From DAOQAU01 sp035354275 (GTDB lineage: Bacteria > Cyanobacteriota > Vampirovibrionia > Gastranaerophilales > Gastranaerophilaceae): a stretch of 42,383 bases of DNA. The DNA is taken from positions 1 through 42,383 of the forward strand of contig DAOQAU010000008.1 of the NCBI GenBank assembly GCA_035354275.1, written 5' to 3'. Of the stretch, positions 39,768-42,383 are shown piece by piece. Position 1 is the first letter of the stretch, and every line of letters begins with the position of its first letter. The notes beneath the pieces were generated by a model. It was not told the origin of the DNA. It searched no databases and worked only from the letters and a program-made list of their open reading frames with translations. A program made the translations under genes and the position numbers.

Positions 39768-41515
39768 TAATTTTGGTCATCCTTGCTTGATTTTGCCGTA
39801 TAATAAAAATTAAACAAATCAATGAAAATTTTTTCGTCTTCGCTCAACTCTTCAGGTTGTTTTTGTGTTGAAAGGTTATATAAATCCATCATTGAATACT
39901 TTTCAAGAATTTTTTTGTGTTCTTCCTCGAAGGTTAAATGATTTTCAGTCATAAACACTTCAACAATCTTGTTTGTCGGAATCGAAAGAAAACATTGAAT
40001 AATTTGAGAATCAAAATGTGTCCCCGAATCTTTCAAAAGTATTTCAATTACGTTCATAATAGGCATTTTATCACGATAATGCCTTTTTGATGTTATAGCA
40101 TCAAAAACGTCCGAAACTGCCAAAACCCTTCCGCCCAAAGGAATATCTTCACCGCTTAGATGTCTGTAATAACCGTTTCCGTTAAATTTTTCGTGATGCG
40201 AGCAGGCGATTTCTGTTACCAGTTTAAATTCATCCGACATGTGAATTTTTTCCAAAATATTATGAGTTATTTCTGCGTGTTCCTGGATGTGTTTATATTC
40301 TTCGTCTGTTAGTTTTCCTTCTTTTTGAAGCACAGAATCTCTTATTCCGATTTTTCCTATATCATGAAGCGTTGCTGCTTTTTCAATTATTTCGACATTT
40401 TTTTCATCCATATTCATTGCCTTTGCAATAAGTGAAGAATAAAGCCTTACCCTTGTGGAATGACCTGCCGTAATCTTATCTCGAGCGTCAATAGATGCAG
40501 CCAAAGTATCCATAAAACTATCAAAAACTTGTTTTTGTTCTTCGAGCATTTCGCCTTGTTTTTTGAAAAGCTGGGCATTTTCAAGTGCAATGCCCGCACT
40601 TGAACCTATCGCGACAAGCAAATCTTCGTCTTCTTCTTTAAACTCGCCGCCATTTTTGTTTAAAACCTGAAAAGCCCCGATTATTTCCTGATTAAGGTTT
40701 TTAATCGGCATACAAAGAATGGTTTTAGTAACATAACCTGTTTTCAAATCAATTTCTTTGTTAAATCTGTCGTCAGAATAAGCATCTTTTATATTAATTG
40801 TTTCGCCTGTTTGCACAACATGTCCTGCAAGCCCTTTGTCCGCGGGAAATCTTATTTCTTCGCTTTCCATGCCAAGTGCTACTTTTGACCAAAGCTCGTT
40901 ATTTTCTCTGTCATATAAAAATACGCTGCATCTGTCTGCCTGAATTGCCGACTTTGTTTCTTGGGCTATTACCTCTAAAAGAGTGTTAATATCGGTTTCG
41001 GCAGATACAGTCTGACCTATCCTTAAAAGTGCCACAAGCGGATCATGTTTTTCCGGTGTGGAAAAATCGCAACTACTATTTAATTGCTTCATTCTTGAAT
41101 TTATATGTTCAATAAGTCCGTATTCATCTTGTCTTTTTGCTATTTTAAGTGCATTTTCATAGTGAATTATCGCAGTACAAGAATTTTTTTCAATAAAATC
41201 CAAATTCCCCAACATAAATTCGTTTATAAGTTTTGCAGTAGTATTTTTTGTACATTCTGCAAGATATTTACCGTCATTCAGATAAGTCAATGCCGACAGA
41301 TATTTGCTTTTATCACCCAAATACTCAATAACACCCAATAAACTTAAACATATTGAAATATTTTCACTTGATTTTTCCTGAATAAACAATTTTTGAGCAC
41401 TTAAAGCAGCACTGAATGCTTCTTTATAACTTTTATTAAGAAATTCGTCTAAGGCTTTTCTTATAAGAAATTCCCCTTGTTTTATATGTTCATTTTTTAT
41501 GTTTTCCACAACCAT
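39767..41515 (-). CDS. TPR-like/GAF/HD-GYP signalling protein (cyclic-di-nucleotide phosphodiesterase type)
   Basis: This 582-aa soluble protein has an N-terminal helical TPR-like region (about 10-145), a GAF sensor domain (about 165-315, ALLRIGQTVSAETDINTLLEVIAQET...DRCSVFLYDRENNELWS), a short helix, and an HD-GYP domain (about 335-515). The metal-ligand motifs HDIGKIG (H384, D385), the EHAEITH His, HHE (H440, H441) and SDVFDAI are intact. The GYP motif, however, reads HHEKFNGNGYY (440-450) instead of HHExxDGxGYP. Such proteins usually degrade c-di-GMP. It is first in the cluster. Confidence 0.9.
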   Translation of the reverse strand: MVVENIKNEHIKQGEFLIRKALDEFLNKSYKEAFSAALSAQKLFIQEKSSENISICLSLLGVIEYLGDKSKYLSALTYLNDGKYLAECTKNTTAKLINEFMLGNLDFIEKNSCTAIIHYENALKIAKRQDEYGLIEHINSRMKQLNSSCDFSTPEKHDPLVALLRIGQTVSAETDINTLLEVIAQETKSAIQADRCSVFLYDRENNELWSKVALGMESEEIRFPADKGLAGHVVQTGETINIKDAYSDDRFNKEIDLKTGYVTKTILCMPIKNLNQEIIGAFQVLNKNGGEFKEEDEDLLVAIGSSAGIALENAQLFKKQGEMLEEQKQVFDSFMDTLAASIDARDKITAGHSTRVRLYSSLIAKAMNMDEKNVEIIEKAATLHDIGKIGIRDSVLQKEGKLTDEEYKHIQEHAEITHNILEKIHMSDEFKLVTEIACSHHEKFNGNGYYRHLSGEDIPLGGRVLAVSDVFDAITSKRHYRDKMPIMNVIEILLKDSGTHFDSQIIQCFLSIPTNKIVEVFMTENHLTFEEEHKKILEKYSMMDLYNLSTQKQPEELSEDEKIFIDLFNFYYTAKSSKDDQN

Positions 41516-41621
41516 GCTACAAAACCTCTTAACAAACTCTTATTTTGATTATACAATATTTTTTAGGATAACTCAAAAAAAATAATAAAATAGTATATTT
41601 ACAGACAGGGAAGAACAAAAA

Positions 41622-42311
41622 ATGCAGACAATAACAATACTTGTACCCATTTTTAACGAAGTTAATACGTTAAGAATTGTTTTACAAAAGCTTGAAGAAG
41701 TTGATTTTTTTGGTTTAAAAAAAGAAATTATTCTCGTGGACGATTGTTCTACAGACGGAACAAGAGATATTTTAAAACAATTACAGGATTATAAAATTTT
41801 TTATCACGAAAAAAACATGGGTAAAGGCGCAGCTCTAAGAACAGGTTTTGAAAACGCAACAGGAGATATTATCATAATTCAAGATGCGGATTTAGAATAT
41901 GACCCGATTGATTATCAGCCTTTGATAAAACTTATATTAGAAGAAAAAGCTGATGTTGCATACGGATCAAGGCTTTCGGGCGCAAGACCTGCGCGTTCTT
42001 TTATGTTTACTCACCTTTTAGGAAACAAATTCCTTACACTTCTTACAAATATTTTATACAACACGACCTTAACCGATATGGAAACCTGCTACAAAGCATT
42101 TAGGACAGATTTTATAAAAGGGATTGAAATAAAATCTGACAGGTTTGATTTTGAACCCGAAATTACAGCAAAAGTCCTCAAAAAAGGTGCAAGACTTTAT
42201 GAATTGCCTATTTCTTATTACGGCAGAGAATATTCCGAGGGCAAAAAGATTACCTGGAAAGACGGTTTTCATGCTATTTGGGCACTGATTAAATTCAGAT
42301 TTGTTGATTAA
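41622..42311 (+). CDS. Glycosyltransferase family 2 (dolichyl/polyprenyl-phosphate mannose synthase-like)
   Basis: This 229-aa GT-A fold protein has ILVPIFNEVNTL, VDDCSTDGTRD (nucleotide binding), QDADLEYDP (metal-binding DAD) and a C-terminal acceptor-side motif EPEITAKVLKKGARLYELPISYYGREYSEGKKI typical of DPM1-like enzymes. It has no C-terminal membrane helices, unlike the 317-aa enzyme at 4376. It probably charges a polyprenyl phosphate with a hexose for glycan or glycoprotein assembly. AGGGAAG precedes the ATG. It diverges from the HD-GYP gene. Confidence 0.9.
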   Translation: MQTITILVPIFNEVNTLRIVLQKLEEVDFFGLKKEIILVDDCSTDGTRDILKQLQDYKIFYHEKNMGKGAALRTGFENATGDIIIIQDADLEYDPIDYQPLIKLILEEKADVAYGSRLSGARPARSFMFTHLLGNKFLTLLTNILYNTTLTDMETCYKAFRTDFIKGIEIKSDRFDFEPEITAKVLKKGARLYELPISYYGREYSEGKKITWKDGFHAIWALIKFRFVD

Positions 42312-42383
42312 ATTTTTCCTCCCCAATAGGGCGATTTTTGTATCTTTCCTGTAACATTTTGTTAAAAAATAACAATTTTTTTC

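Noticed and set aside
42312..42383. Terminator or gene after the last glycosyltransferase
   Set aside because: No stable hairpin with a T-run and no ORF start visible in the remaining 72 bp.

Overview
The window looks like chromosome from a low-GC, Gram-negative, non-photosynthetic relative of cyanobacteria, most likely Vampirovibrionia/Melainabacteria (order Gastranaerophilales). Supporting signs are a tmRNA with a cyanobacteria-like tag (ATNNVVKADFSRAAALAA), a DUF4330 protein, an LL-diaminopimelate aminotransferase, a HisC-HAD fusion, and outer-membrane logic (TonB/ExbBD, heptose kinase, O-antigen ligase). Several lineage-type proteins also have short N-terminal tails ending in motifs such as VSFKG. 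The placement is inference; no marker was searched. A 100-N scaffold gap lies at 11336-11435.

Layout. 1-2641 (minus): TonB, ExbB and two tandem ExbD genes. 2819-4207 (minus): two related secreted proteins. 4376-6252: a membrane glycosyltransferase diverging from a ChbG/YdjC deacetylase, followed by a secreted phospholipase-D-like protein (6273-8060) and a Fic AMP-transferase with an operator-like palindrome (8180-9349). 9346-11659 (minus): a small Cys-rich protein, a SEC-C protein and a YfiH/laccase-domain protein broken by the gap. 11863-13224: ffh. 13217-16305 (minus): O-antigen ligase, DUF4330 protein, heptose-7-phosphate kinase. 16394-20096 (plus): a membrane protein, Pgi and an APC permease. 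20113-21758: a 50-aa ORF diverging from an XRE regulator, then about 1.2 kb of palindrome-rich DNA bounded in part by 74-bp inverted repeats. 21759-25221: an HTH/zinc-ribbon protein, rplT-rpmI behind a possible attenuator, and hisB plus a HisC-HAD fusion. 25243-27302 (minus): two lineage-type membrane proteins. 27431-30950: cell-wall amidase, uracil-DNA glycosylase and Na+/alanine symporter. 31198-33449: a pseudopilin, a repeat-rich stretch, a truncated ORF and ssrA. 33737-35669: dapL and a TPR protein. 35673-41515 (minus): a hypothetical protein, a pentapeptide-repeat protein, two NarL-type response regulators, a TPR protein and a GAF/HD-GYP protein, the last five forming a signalling cluster without a kinase. 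41622-42311: a dolichol-phosphate-mannose-synthase-like glycosyltransferase.

The most unusual signals are non-coding. (i) Tandem heptads (TATTTAC)n sit where a perfect TATAAT finds a TTTAC(C/T) -35-like hexamer 16-17 bp upstream, at three separate loci. (ii) Several genes have TATAAT 6-9 nt before the ATG and no Shine-Dalgarno, suggesting leaderless mRNAs. (iii) A 668-bp element has 74-bp inverted ends whose inner hairpins differ by a compensatory base-pair change. (iv) Two hairpins share flanks and loop but have entirely different, still complementary stems. (v) A palindromic repeat is inserted in frame in the amidase gene and again in the ssrA leader.
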